A stretch of 64,000 nt of DNA from UBA5072 sp041737175 (GCA_041737175.1 JBGSSF010000005.1:1-64000), one strand, 5' to 3'; counted from the stretch's first letter, positions 24,933-33,525 are shown. Notes: generated from the sequence alone by a model not told the origin. Numbers and translations are program-made.

Positions 24933-26171
24933 ATGGAAAAACCTGATCTTATCAAGATAAAGCTGCGATTTGGAATAATCGGCAATTCTGCCGGGTTAAA
25001 CCGTGCAATCGACATAGCTGTTCAGGTAGCCCCGACAGATCTGTCGGTTCTGATCACCGGAGAAAGCGGGGTTGGTAAAGAAGCCCTCCCGCAGATCATA
25101 CACCAGTTCAGTGCAAGAAAACATGGATCTTACATTGCCGTCAATTGTGGAGCTATTCCCGAGGGCACCATTGACTCAGAACTCTTTGGACACGAGAAAG
25201 GATCTTTTACCGGAGCTTATGAAGGCCGGAAAGGTTATTTTGAGGTAGCGAACGGCGGAACCATATTTCTCGATGAAGTGGCTGAGCTCCCGTTGTCTAC
25301 CCAGGTAAGGTTACTGCGGGTTCTTGAAACGGGTGAGTTCATGCGGGTAGGGTCCTCCAAGGTCATTAAAACCAACGTGAGGGTGATTGCCGCAACCAAT
25401 GTTGATGTAACCAGCGCCATACAACATGGGAAATTCCGTGAAGATTTGTTTTACCGGCTTAGCAGTGTGCCCATTGAGATACCGCCGCTTCGGCATAGAA
25501 AAGAGGACATCCCCCTGCTTTTCAGAAAATTTACCGTGGACTTTGCCGACCGCAATCGCATGCCTTCCATTTCGCTTTCAGACGATGCCCTCGATATGCT
25601 GGTAAATTATCCCTGGCCGGGAAATATACGGCAACTGAAAAATATAGCCGAACAAATTTCGATCATCGAGGAAAAACGATTGATTACCGCGGATGTCATG
25701 CGCACTTATCTTCCCAATTACTCGGAGTCAAAATTACCGGCTCTCTATGATTCCGTGGATCAGAAAACCTTTTCCACCGAAAGGGAGATCCTTTATAAAA
25801 TTCTCTTTGATATGCGAAATGATATGAATGAACTGAAGAAGTTTGTTCATGAAAATGCACAGAAAACATCATCTGAAAGCGAAATACACCATGTAGGGCC
25901 ACATGTGGTGCCCAAGTTTGTACAGGATGTCGAAACCATCCTTCCCAAAGAAAAACCTTCCCGTAAATTTGACATTTCGCGGGAACCTATCGATGATATA
26001 CAGGATACGGAGGAAATTATCGAGGAGTCGCTTTCATTATCGGACAAAGAGATCGAGCTGATAAAAAAAGCCCTTGAGAGGCACAATGGGAAAAGGAAAC
26101 ATGCAGCAGGGGAGCTGGGTATTTCTGAAAGGACATTGTACAGGAAAATTAAGGAATACAATATTGAGTAA
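24933..26171 (+). CDS. Sigma-54-dependent transcriptional activator without sensory domain
   Basis: From the ATG at 24933 the protein has 412 residues; a GTG at 24912 is possible. The AAA+ core starts almost at once: Walker A GESGVGKE near 44-51, GSFTGA (usual GAFTGA) near 90, and GGTIFLDEVAELP for Walker B. A long acidic linker (about 260-375) leads to a Fis-type HTH, KHAAGELGISERTLYRKIKE. There is no N-terminal receiver, GAF or PAS domain, so control must come from another protein, from expression level or from the linker. It directly abuts lptE (TAA then ATG with no gap), placing it in an envelope/secretion cluster. Confidence 0.93.
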   Translation: MEKPDLIKIKLRFGIIGNSAGLNRAIDIAVQVAPTDLSVLITGESGVGKEALPQIIHQFSARKHGSYIAVNCGAIPEGTIDSELFGHEKGSFTGAYEGRKGYFEVANGGTIFLDEVAELPLSTQVRLLRVLETGEFMRVGSSKVIKTNVRVIAATNVDVTSAIQHGKFREDLFYRLSSVPIEIPPLRHRKEDIPLLFRKFTVDFADRNRMPSISLSDDALDMLVNYPWPGNIRQLKNIAEQISIIEEKRLITADVMRTYLPNYSESKLPALYDSVDQKTFSTEREILYKILFDMRNDMNELKKFVHENAQKTSSESEIHHVGPHVVPKFVQDVETILPKEKPSRKFDISREPIDDIQDTEEIIEESLSLSDKEIELIKKALERHNGKRKHAAGELGISERTLYRKIKEYNIE

Positions 26172-26702
26172 ATGTGCATACGGATAAACATATTCAGGAG
26201 AATTAAAGTAATTTTGATCGTTGCGGTATGTTGCGTGATCAGCAGTTCCTGTTTTACAGTAACCTATTCCACAAAAGGTGTTTCCAGGGTAACCGGAACT
26301 GTTTCGGTTCAGTATTTTGAAAACATGGCCCGCACAGTGGAAGCAGGATTGAGCCAACAGGTCACTGACGACTTAAAAGACTACCTCCAGAGCAATACCG
26401 GTCTAACACTGGTCAACGTAATGGGTGAATATAACTTCGAAGGATCCATCACCACTTACGAAGCCAATAGGCCTGTAGCTATCACTGCGGGTGATGAGGC
26501 AGCGAAAAACAGGTTTACCATTGCTTTAAAGGTTAAATTTACCAGTGATGCAAATCCTGATATGGATTTCGAAAGCACTTTTTCACGTTATGAAGACTAT
26601 AGCTCCAACACCGATTTTGAGAACGTAAAAGCTGAATTAACAGAGGAGTTGCTGAAGCTTCTCATCGAAGATATTTTTAACAGAGCCTTTGTAAACTGGT
26701 AG
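26172..26702 (+). CDS. lptE: LptE-like LPS assembly lipoprotein
   Basis: The 176-residue protein has a lipoprotein signal ending at SSSC (Cys about 27), followed by YSTKGVSRVTGTVSVQYFENMA. The mature part has the alternating strands of the Bacteroidota LptE family, with NFEGSITTYEANRP. With LptD it inserts lipopolysaccharide into the outer membrane. It starts immediately after the sigma-54 gene and ends 12 bp before the next gene, so it is inside an operon. The family is divergent; the call relies on lipobox, length and the conserved gene order. Confidence 0.85.
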   Translation: MCIRINIFRRIKVILIVAVCCVISSSCFTVTYSTKGVSRVTGTVSVQYFENMARTVEAGLSQQVTDDLKDYLQSNTGLTLVNVMGEYNFEGSITTYEANRPVAITAGDEAAKNRFTIALKVKFTSDANPDMDFESTFSRYEDYSSNTDFENVKAELTEELLKLLIEDIFNRAFVNW

Positions 26703-26714
26703 TATCAAATAGGC

Positions 26715-27719
26715 ATGCAACAAGAGGAACTCCTTACTTACCTGCAAAATCCGGGAACACTCAACCGGGATACCCTGGAAAAACTACTCCGGCTGTTGGA
26801 GCAATACCCGTTTTTCCAGACTGCACGGTTGCTGGCTTTAAAAAACAGGTTCCTGATAGGAGATCAGGGATACCAGTCCGAACTGGAGAGCTCCGCTGCT
26901 TATGTCACAGACCGCCGGGTACTGTATGATCTTCTTTATCCGCTGAACGGGGAGGAAGAAATAATGATTGCCGAAACAGGTCAGACACACGGGTCTGACC
27001 CTACGGACGTTACTGGGGATATTGCCGCTGAAACAGGTCAGACACACGGGTCTGACCCTACGGACGTTACTGGGGATATTACCACTGCTACTGAACCCCC
27101 TCCCCAGACCCTTCGTGACAACATCTCCAACCTCCTCACCATGCAATTGGAGGAACTTGAACTGGTTGATCCTGCTGAGGCCGAACTCGTGCCTGAGGTG
27201 ATGCTGGATGCCGGGAATATTTTCTGGCCTGAGGCAGATGATTCATCTGCTGAAAGTGAAGAATCGGTTCATGATTTGCTTACGATTGATCCGGATACGA
27301 CCCTTGATTCTGATGCTGATACAGCTGCTGCCATTGCTGCTGCCGCTTTTACTGACCCTGCCGCTTTTACTGCTGCTGCCGCTGCCGCTGCTACTGCCAC
27401 TGCTACTGCCGCTGCTGCTGCCGCTGCTGCTGCCACCGACTCACCCATCAATCACATGGAACTGATAGACAAATTCATCGAAACCAATCCGCGTTTGCAG
27501 CCCCAGCAGGGTGATCGTCCGAATGTTGACATCTCCGAAGACAGTGTGAAAGAAAACGATAGCATTTTTACGGACACCCTGGCCAAGATCTATATCAAGC
27601 AAGGATTATACAGTAAAGCCATCTTCGCTTACGAAAAATTAATTTTGAAATATCCGGAAAAAAGTGGTTACTTTGCAGCTCAGATTGAAGAAATCAAGAA
27701 GTTAACCAATAAACAGTAA
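26715..27719 (+). CDS. TPR-like protein with palindrome-derived and alanine-rich inserts
   Basis: The 334-residue protein has a helical N-terminus (LLTYLQNPGTLNRDTLEKLL) and a C-terminal TPR-like hairpin (KIYIKQGLYSKAIFAYEKL). The middle is unusual. Residues about 86-123 are two identical 19-residue copies (AETGQTHGSDPTDVTGDI plus one residue), each containing a DNA palindrome. Residues about 204-240 are almost pure Ala with a few Thr, encoded by GCT/GCC repeats. The conserved ends suggest a real gene in the lptE-secG operon that has taken in repeat DNA in frame. Its function is unknown. Confidence 0.8.
   Translation: MQQEELLTYLQNPGTLNRDTLEKLLRLLEQYPFFQTARLLALKNRFLIGDQGYQSELESSAAYVTDRRVLYDLLYPLNGEEEIMIAETGQTHGSDPTDVTGDIAAETGQTHGSDPTDVTGDITTATEPPPQTLRDNISNLLTMQLEELELVDPAEAELVPEVMLDAGNIFWPEADDSSAESEESVHDLLTIDPDTTLDSDADTAAAIAAAAFTDPAAFTAAAAAAATATATAAAAAAAAATDSPINHMELIDKFIETNPRLQPQQGDRPNVDISEDSVKENDSIFTDTLAKIYIKQGLYSKAIFAYEKLILKYPEKSGYFAAQIEEIKKLTNKQ
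26979..27057 (+). repeat. Palindrome-bearing 57-bp tandem duplication within a gene
   Basis: A 57-bp unit occurs twice in direct succession. Each contains GGTCAGAC and GTCTGACC arms around a 6-nt loop (26979-27000 and 27036-27057). The period is a multiple of three, so the frame is kept. Confidence 0.9.
27324..27434 (+). repeat. GCT/GCC trinucleotide-type repeat (poly-alanine)
   Basis: An irregular run of GCT, GCC and ACT codons gives about 37 residues of Ala with scattered Thr, Phe and Pro. It is interrupted by two copies of GCTTTTACT. Confidence 0.85.
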
Positions 27720-27730
27720 ATCAACATAAT

Positions 27731-28090
27731 ATGTACGGACTCATCACAGGCATCATTCTTTTTGTATGCGTAATCCTCGTTCTGATCGTGCTGGTGCAAA
27801 ATCCCAAGGGAGGCGGACTGGTATCCAGTTTTTCATCTTCAAACCAGTTTATGGGTGTTAAACGTACGGCCGATTTTATTGAAAAAGCAACCTGGGGTTT
27901 AGCCGCAGCATTGTTTTTCCTGAGCGTCGTCGCAACCATGATCCCAAGAAATGCTGGTGAACAAAGCCAATCGAGGATACAGGATCAGATCGAGAACACA
28001 GCCATTGATCCTGAAAGATTGCCTGCATACCCAACGACTCCTGGAGACCAACCTGCCGACCAGCAACAGGAACAGCAGCCGGCGCAATAG
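27731..28090 (+). CDS. secG: Preprotein translocase subunit SecG
   Basis: The 119-residue protein has two membrane helices (about 1-22 and 55-75) around the SecG loop VLVQNPKGGGLVSSFSSSNQFMG. The C-terminal tail is Gln/Pro-rich. It assists SecYEG-mediated export. It follows the TPR-like gene by 11 bp, and a strong terminator ends this operon before groES. Confidence 0.95.
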   Translation: MYGLITGIILFVCVILVLIVLVQNPKGGGLVSSFSSSNQFMGVKRTADFIEKATWGLAAALFFLSVVATMIPRNAGEQSQSRIQDQIENTAIDPERLPAYPTTPGDQPADQQQEQQPAQ

Positions 28091-28133
28091 CGGCAGTGGC
28101 AGCTGCAGCAGCAGCATAATTTAAGACATTGGA

Positions 28134-28168
28134 AGTGTCAGTATGTCATACGTGCTGACACTTTTTTT
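28134..28168 (+). terminator. Intrinsic terminator after secG
   Basis: AGTGTCAG and CTGACACT form a perfect 8-bp stem (loop 13 nt), followed by TTTTTT. It lies 43 nt past the secG stop. Confidence 0.88.
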
Positions 28169-28216
28169 ATCACCGCTGTAATATTGTCAATAAAAATGCA
28201 AGAAATGCCATAAAAA

Positions 28217-28224
28217 TACATTTG
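28217..28224 (+). promoter_or_regulatory. -7 box of groESL
   Basis: TACATTTG matches TAnnTTTG exactly, 65 nt before the groES ATG. No CIRCE operator (TTAGCACTC-N9-GAGTGCTAA) is present in the gap. Confidence 0.5.
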
Positions 28225-28289
28225 GCATAATATTCGCAAAATGGAAAACAACTGAAAATGAAGTTTAACTCTAAAAATTAATTATAAAC

Positions 28290-28568
28290 ATGGCAAATAT
28301 TAAAGGTAAAGTAAATGCTGGCAAGGTTTTGATTAAACCTTTCCCGGCTGAAGAAAAAACAGCCAGTGGAATTATCATTCCTGACTCCGCTAAGGAAAAA
28401 CCCCAGAGAGGTGAAGTGGTAAAAGTGGGTGATGCAAAAAAGGATGAGCCCGTCATTGTAAAAGCCGGAGACGTTGTTCTCTACGGCAAATACTCAGGTA
28501 CCGAACTGACAATCGAAGGCAATGATTATTTGCTCATGAATCAGTCAGATATACTTTATGTTGAATAA
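28290..28568 (+). CDS. groES: Co-chaperonin GroES
   Basis: The 92-residue protein starts MANIKGKVNAGKVLIKPFPAEEKTASGIIIP, matching the GroES fold. It also has the GDVVLYGKYSGTEL segment and ends DILYVE. It caps the GroEL cavity during ATP-driven folding. groEL starts 26 bp downstream, the universal arrangement. Confidence 0.97.
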   Translation: MANIKGKVNAGKVLIKPFPAEEKTASGIIIPDSAKEKPQRGEVVKVGDAKKDEPVIVKAGDVVLYGKYSGTELTIEGNDYLLMNQSDILYVE

Positions 28569-28594
28569 ACCAGAAATTATTAAAAACTGAAAAT

Positions 28595-30229
28595 ATGGCA
28601 TCAAAAGAAATTAAATTCAATATTGAAGCTCGTGATCAACTGAAAAAAGGCGTTGACCAGCTTGCCAATGCAGTGAAGGTGACTCTGGGTCCCAAAGGAC
28701 GGAATGTCATCCTCGACAAGAAATTTGGCGCTCCTAATGTTACCAAGGACGGTGTTACTGTAGCCAAGGATATCGAACTTGAAGATCCTTTTGAAAATAT
28801 AGGCGCTCAGCTTGTTAAGGAAGTTGCATCAAAAACCAATGATGATGCCGGTGACGGAACCACCACAGCCACCGTGCTGGCTCAGTCGATTGTCACTGTT
28901 GGCCTCAAGAACGTTACCGCCGGTGCCAATCCGATGGACCTGAAGAGGGGAATTGATAAAGCGGTTATCGCTGTAGTGAACGATTTGAAAAAACAATCCC
29001 ACACCATTGGAGATGACATTACCAAAATTGAACAGGTAGCCTCCATATCCGCAAACAATGATCACAGCATCGGCAAACTCATAGCCGAAGCCATGGGAAA
29101 AGTCAAGAAGGAAGGTGTAATCACAGTAGAAGAAGCAAAAGCCACCGAAACCCATGTTGATGTTGTGGAAGGCATGCAGTTCGATCGCGGGTATATTTCA
29201 GCTTACTTCATTACCGATCCTGACAAGATGGAAGCCGTCCTGGAAAATGCATTGATCCTGCTTACTGATAAAAAGGTTTCCACCATGAAGGATCTTCTTC
29301 CTGTTCTGGAACCCATTGCGCAGCAGGGCCGTCCTTTGCTCATCATAGCAGAAGATATCGATGGTGAAGCGCTGGCCACTCTCGTAGTTAACAAGCTCAG
29401 GGGCTCCCTTAAAATAGCTGCTGTTAAGGCTCCGGGATTCGGCGACAGAAGGAAAGAAATGCTTGAAGATATTGCCATTCTTACCGGTGGTGTCGTTATA
29501 TCCGAAGAAAAAGGCCTGACTCTTGAAGGCGCCAAAGTGGATATGCTGGGTAAATGTGAAAAGGTGGTCATCGACAAGGAAAACACCACCATTGTGAATG
29601 GTGCAGGTGAAAAGAAGAACATCGAAGGCCGCATCAAACAGATCAAATCCCAGATGGAGACCACAACTTCCGATTATGACAAGGAAAAACTGCAGGAAAG
29701 GCTGGCCAAACTTGCCGGCGGTGTTGCAGTTCTTTATGTTGGCGCTGCTTCTGAAGTCGAAATGAAGGAAAAGAAAGCACGTGTGGAAGATGCTCTGAAC
29801 GCAACCCGTGCAGCTGTTGAAGAAGGTATTATACCTGGTGGTGGTGTCGCTTACATCAGGGCCATTAAGGCCATTGAAAAACTTACCGGCGAAAATGAAG
29901 ACCAGAATACCGGTATCTCAATCATCAGAAGAGCACTTGAGGAACCTACCCGCCAGATCGTTGAAAATGCAGGTCTGGAAGGCTCAGTTGTCGTTCAGAA
30001 AATCAGGGAAGGAAAAGATGATTTCGGATACAATGCACAGGATGACAAATACGAATCCCTGCTCAAAGCAGGTGTTATTGATCCTACTAAAGTTGCCCGC
30101 GTGGCACTTGAAAACGCAGCTTCCATTGCTGGTATGTTTCTCGCCACGGAATGCGTGGTGGCAGAAAGACCTGAAAAAGAACCCCCTGCCCCAATGGGCG
30201 GACCCGGTGGAATGGGTGGCATGATGTAA
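28595..30229 (+). CDS. groEL: Chaperonin GroEL
   Basis: The 544-residue protein is full length, with VTLGPKGRNVILDKKFGAP, the nucleotide-binding DDAGDGTTTATVLAQ and a C-terminal GGM tail (PGGMGGMM). It forms the double-ring folding chamber with GroES. A bidirectional terminator follows, shared with the convergent response regulator. Confidence 0.99.
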   Translation: MASKEIKFNIEARDQLKKGVDQLANAVKVTLGPKGRNVILDKKFGAPNVTKDGVTVAKDIELEDPFENIGAQLVKEVASKTNDDAGDGTTTATVLAQSIVTVGLKNVTAGANPMDLKRGIDKAVIAVVNDLKKQSHTIGDDITKIEQVASISANNDHSIGKLIAEAMGKVKKEGVITVEEAKATETHVDVVEGMQFDRGYISAYFITDPDKMEAVLENALILLTDKKVSTMKDLLPVLEPIAQQGRPLLIIAEDIDGEALATLVVNKLRGSLKIAAVKAPGFGDRRKEMLEDIAILTGGVVISEEKGLTLEGAKVDMLGKCEKVVIDKENTTIVNGAGEKKNIEGRIKQIKSQMETTTSDYDKEKLQERLAKLAGGVAVLYVGAASEVEMKEKKARVEDALNATRAAVEEGIIPGGGVAYIRAIKAIEKLTGENEDQNTGISIIRRALEEPTRQIVENAGLEGSVVVQKIREGKDDFGYNAQDDKYESLLKAGVIDPTKVARVALENAASIAGMFLATECVVAERPEKEPPAPMGGPGGMGGMM

Positions 30230-30232
30230 TAA

Positions 30233-30268
30233 AAATCCCCCCCGCCAAAGGCGGGGGGGATTTTTTTT
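30233..30268 (+). terminator. Strong terminator between groEL and rprY
   Basis: A C-rich/G-rich stem of about 11 bp (CCCCCCCGCC with GGCGGGGGGG) with an AAA loop is followed by eight T residues. An A run on the left side lets it work in both directions for the convergent genes. Confidence 0.93.
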
Positions 30269-30317
30269 GTACGGATATGCCATGGCATGTCCCTACATGG
30301 CATGTCCCTACATATAT

Positions 30318-31007
30318 TCAACTCTCAATCAATTTAAATCCCTTTCCGTGCACGTTGATAATCTGCACTCTGGGATCCTCCTTCAGGTATTTTCTTAACT
30401 TGGCAATATAAACGTCCATACTGCGCGCATTGAAATAATTATCATCCACCCAGATGGTCTTCAATGCAAAATTCCTGTCGAGTATCATATTCTTGTTGGC
30501 GCACAGAAGCTTTAGCAAGTCCGATTCCTTTGTGGTAAGCTTGTGTTCCGTATTGCCATATCGCAATAACTGTGTATTCGGGGAAAATACATAATCACCG
30601 ATTTTGTACTCCGATTGATGAATGCCTGCTGCATCTTTCCGGGTTCTCCGAATAACTGCCTCCACCCTGAAAAGCAATTCTTCCATGCTGAACGGTTTGC
30701 ATATGTAATCATCCGCCCCGGCTTTAAAACCTTCAATGATATCTTCCTTGAGTGATTTTGCCGTCAGGAATATGATCGGGATTTCAGCATTGGTCAGGCG
30801 GATTTCCTTGGCCAGCGTATAACCATCCTTGACAGGCATCATCACATCGAGGATACAAAGGTCGTAATGGGTTTTGATGAAGCTTTTATAAGCTTTCTCA
30901 CCATTAATAAACCAGTCGGCGTCATAGGACTTTACAATGAGATATTCACGCAACAGCATGCCCAGATTCTCATCATCCTCAGCCAGTAAAATTTTAATCT
31001 TTTGCAT
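30318..31007 (-). CDS. rprY: OmpR-family response regulator, RprY-like
   Basis: The 229-residue protein has a receiver domain (1-120) with LLAEDDENLG, the phosphorylated Asp in LCILDVMMP near residue 54 and the Lys in DDYICKPFSMEEL. A winged-helix DNA-binding domain follows (about 130-228), with LTTKESDLLKLLC. The N-terminus closely resembles RprY of Bacteroides fragilis. It overlaps the kinase gene by 14 bp, so the pair is translationally coupled. Targets cannot be read from this window. Confidence 0.93.
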   Translation of the reverse strand: MQKIKILLAEDDENLGMLLREYLIVKSYDADWFINGEKAYKSFIKTHYDLCILDVMMPVKDGYTLAKEIRLTNAEIPIIFLTAKSLKEDIIEGFKAGADDYICKPFSMEELLFRVEAVIRRTRKDAAGIHQSEYKIGDYVFSPNTQLLRYGNTEHKLTTKESDLLKLLCANKNMILDRNFALKTIWVDDNYFNARSMDVYIAKLRKYLKEDPRVQIINVHGKGFKLIES

Positions 31008-32343
31008 GATTTATTGTATCATTCCAAGGTAAATAAACTCTAAAAGTACTTCCTTCATAAGGTTCGCTTTCCACTTCAACATAGCCGTGATGCTCCTCGG
31101 CAATCATCTTCACGTAACTCAGACCAAGTCCGAAACCTTTCACCGAATGAATATTCCCGGTAGGAACCCTGTAAAACTTCTCAAATATGCGTTTCTGATC
31201 ATTGCGGTTAATACCGATTCCATTATCCTTTACCGAAATTACCAGATAATCATTCTTATTTGACGTCTCCACGTGGATTTCAGGATTCCGGTTACAATAT
31301 TTGATGGCATTATCCAACAGGTTCGACAGCAGATTGGTGATATGAACCTGATCGGCCTGTATGATAAAATCCCTGGCTTTCAGTGAGGAGGTTATCTTTC
31401 CGCTACGGCTTTTAACCTGGATGGAGAAATTCTCAACCACCCCTGAGACCATTTCATGCATATTTACTTCACCCAGTCGCAATTTCAACCTGCCCTTATC
31501 AAAAACAGCTGTTTGTAACACCTTTTCCACCTGGCTCCCCAGTCTCTTGCATTCCTCAGATATGATTTTTGAAATGTGTTCGGTATTTTTAATTTCCTGG
31601 GGTATGGTTTTGTCGCCCAGCATCTGTGATGCCAGTGAAATTGTTGAAATGGGGGTTTTCAATTCATGCGTCATGTTGCTCACAAAATCACTCCTGATGT
31701 CAGACAAACGCTTTTGGCGGAACATGATAAAAACTGTAAACCCAAAACTTGCCATGATGACCAGGGTAAGGATCAATGACGACAGGGTGAAATAACTCAG
31801 TGATTTAAAGAGAAAACTTTTCTTGTCGGGGAAATATATAACCAGGTTATTGGAATTGGGATATTTATCATTGGGAAATAGCTGAACCTGGTAAATTTCT
31901 TTACCAATGGCATCAAATTTTTCTGAACTGTAGGCAATTTCTCCGTTCCATCGGACAACGGCATATTCATATGGCAGATCGATGCCTGATTCACTGAAAA
32001 CATCGTTGATCAGGGCTACGAGATCCCTGGGCGAAATCCGTTTTTCAATATCAGCCTGCACATTAAACATGCCCGCTATGACCCTGTCGATAAAAACACG
32101 CCGGTTCTTCAGCCATAAATCTGCCGTATCCGGAGTGCCATCCATTTTTTTTACGATAACTTTCGCAGCTTCATGATGATCAACCTGCGAAGATATATCA
32201 TACATCGACCTGATTACAAGCTGCTCAAACTGCTGGGAATTAACCTGTATGGCATTCCTGATCCAATAAGCCTGAACAAGAATCAGGGAAGCCATGGCCA
32301 ACCCGATAAAAACTGTGACAAACCAAATCCACCTTCTGCTCAT
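30994..32343 (-). CDS. rprX: Sensor histidine kinase, RprX-like
   Basis: Starting at MSRRWIWFV gives 449 residues; a GTG two codons earlier is possible. Two membrane helices (about 8-28 and 180-208) bracket a periplasmic sensor of about 150 residues. Then come the HisKA domain with MTHELKTPIS (phospho-His about 229) and a HATPase domain with DNAIKYCNRNPE, VKDNGIGI and GFGLGLSYVK. It presumably phosphorylates the RprY-like regulator. A TATCTTTG box ends immediately before the start codons, which would give a nearly leaderless message if used. Confidence 0.93.
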   Translation of the reverse strand: MSRRWIWFVTVFIGLAMASLILVQAYWIRNAIQVNSQQFEQLVIRSMYDISSQVDHHEAAKVIVKKMDGTPDTADLWLKNRRVFIDRVIAGMFNVQADIEKRISPRDLVALINDVFSESGIDLPYEYAVVRWNGEIAYSSEKFDAIGKEIYQVQLFPNDKYPNSNNLVIYFPDKKSFLFKSLSYFTLSSLILTLVIMASFGFTVFIMFRQKRLSDIRSDFVSNMTHELKTPISTISLASQMLGDKTIPQEIKNTEHISKIISEECKRLGSQVEKVLQTAVFDKGRLKLRLGEVNMHEMVSGVVENFSIQVKSRSGKITSSLKARDFIIQADQVHITNLLSNLLDNAIKYCNRNPEIHVETSNKNDYLVISVKDNGIGINRNDQKRIFEKFYRVPTGNIHSVKGFGLGLSYVKMIAEEHHGYVEVESEPYEGSTFRVYLPWNDTINHAKD

Positions 32344-32635
32344 GGTCACAAAGATACTTGTATATCAGTTTGTAAGTGAGCTTTTAACAATCTTTAACAG
32401 TTCTTGGTTTTTGTTAACCAATACTATACTTAACTTAGTACTGGCAAACAATTAAGGTTAAAATAGACAGTGTTTTCTTCCCCGAAAATGTTGTTTTGGT
32501 TTTGGTAAGTTTGGTTAAGGTTAATTGGTAGGGTTAGGGTTTAGTAAAAGGGCGGCAAACCGCCCTTTTATTATTTTGTTTACTTTTACGCGTTTAATTC
32601 GTACAGATGATAGCCGGAGGATAGCAGCACAACCC
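32344..32635. other. Divergent gap between rprX and tonB
   Basis: About 290 bp without a gene. It contains a G/T-rich stretch with many GGTT and GTTAGG-like words (32490-32545), a TAAGTTTG box at 32506-32513, and then the hairpin described separately. It may carry a short RNA or leader of the tonB operon. Confidence 0.4.
32546..32569 (+). terminator. Terminator-like hairpin upstream of tonB with no gene in front
   Basis: AAAAGGGCGG and CCGCCCTTTT pair perfectly over 10 bp with a CAAA loop. A T-rich tail follows. No coding gene on either strand ends here, so it is either a leader attenuator or the end of a short RNA. Confidence 0.6.
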
Positions 32636-33445
32636 ATGAAGTGGATCTCCAAGAATACGATTGATGACATACTGTTTGAGAACAGGAACAAGGAATATGG
32701 TTCTTACTGGTTAAGGAAAAGGTATTATATACGGCTTGCCTCAGGTTTTATAATCTCCCTGTCCCTGGTCCTTTTATTAACTTTTGGCTATTTCTGGTAC
32801 CTGAACAGCGCAGGTGATGAAACCGTATATCTATATCCTTCTACGGGTCCCTACCTGAAAACCACGCAGGGCTCGCTTATGAATGAAGAGGAACTGAAAG
32901 CATACCTTAATGCTGCATCTTCATCACCCGATCAAAAGAAGGATATGGAACAACTACACAAAATGGATCCATTGTTGAATTTTCAGGTTGCAGAGAATCC
33001 GACTTCTGACTCCTTTAAGCCATTGGCCGAGGAAATTAAGCCTGAACCTGATTTTGGCACAGGATTGGGAACCACGGACGATAGTACTGTTTTTGGCGGT
33101 TTCCTGCTGGGAAATGGAGAAGGGGGAAGTTCAGGAAGCGATCTCGACCGTTTTCCGTTATTCCCGGGAGGTCTCGAAGCAGTTCGCAGGTACATTGAAT
33201 TGAATGTTAAATATCCTACACAAGCCATCAAACAGAAAATATACGGCGTGGTTTTAATCAGTTTTGATGTGAATAAATTGGGCGCAGTTGATAATATTAA
33301 AGTTGAACGAAGCGTTAATCCTATGATTGATGCAGAAGCCATCCGGGCGATTCAGAGTATGCCCCGCTGGAAACCTGGGATGCGTCATGGAAGGCCTGTT
33401 ATCGTCAAATTTGTCATTCCGATTAATTTTATGCCGCTAAGTTGA
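32636..33445 (+). CDS. tonB: Energy transducer TonB
   Basis: Starting at MKWISKNTIDDILFENRNKEYGSYWLRK gives 269 residues. This opening is typical of Bacteroidota TonB. One membrane helix (about 40-62) is followed by a periplasmic linker, less Pro-rich than in E. coli, and a TonB C-terminal domain (about 185-268) with YIELNVKYPTQA and MPRWKPGMRHGRP. It couples proton motive force to outer-membrane receptors such as SusC. exbB and exbD follow, which supports the call. Confidence 0.93.
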   Translation: MKWISKNTIDDILFENRNKEYGSYWLRKRYYIRLASGFIISLSLVLLLTFGYFWYLNSAGDETVYLYPSTGPYLKTTQGSLMNEEELKAYLNAASSSPDQKKDMEQLHKMDPLLNFQVAENPTSDSFKPLAEEIKPEPDFGTGLGTTDDSTVFGGFLLGNGEGGSSGSDLDRFPLFPGGLEAVRRYIELNVKYPTQAIKQKIYGVVLISFDVNKLGAVDNIKVERSVNPMIDAEAIRAIQSMPRWKPGMRHGRPVIVKFVIPINFMPLS

Positions 33446-33466
33446 ATGTTAAGAACAGAATTCCTT

Positions 33467-33474
33467 TATTTTTG
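33467..33474 (+). promoter_or_regulatory. -7 box before exbB
   Basis: TATTTTTG matches TAnnTTTG exactly. A TTG at 33442-33444 lies 22 nt upstream, slightly too far. It could give exbBD their own transcript. Confidence 0.4.
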
Positions 33475-33525
33475 TACCTTTTTTTGGAAATTTTACGTTA
33501 AATCCTTGAATCGAATAATAATTCT

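Noticed and set aside
27208..27465. Leu-rich 85-codon frame in the alanine repeat region
   Set aside because: It is the GCT/GCC repeat read in another frame, giving Leu/Pro runs.
28091..28289. CIRCE/HrcA operator upstream of groES
   Set aside because: No TTAGCACTC-N9-GAGTGCTAA sequence is present in the gap.
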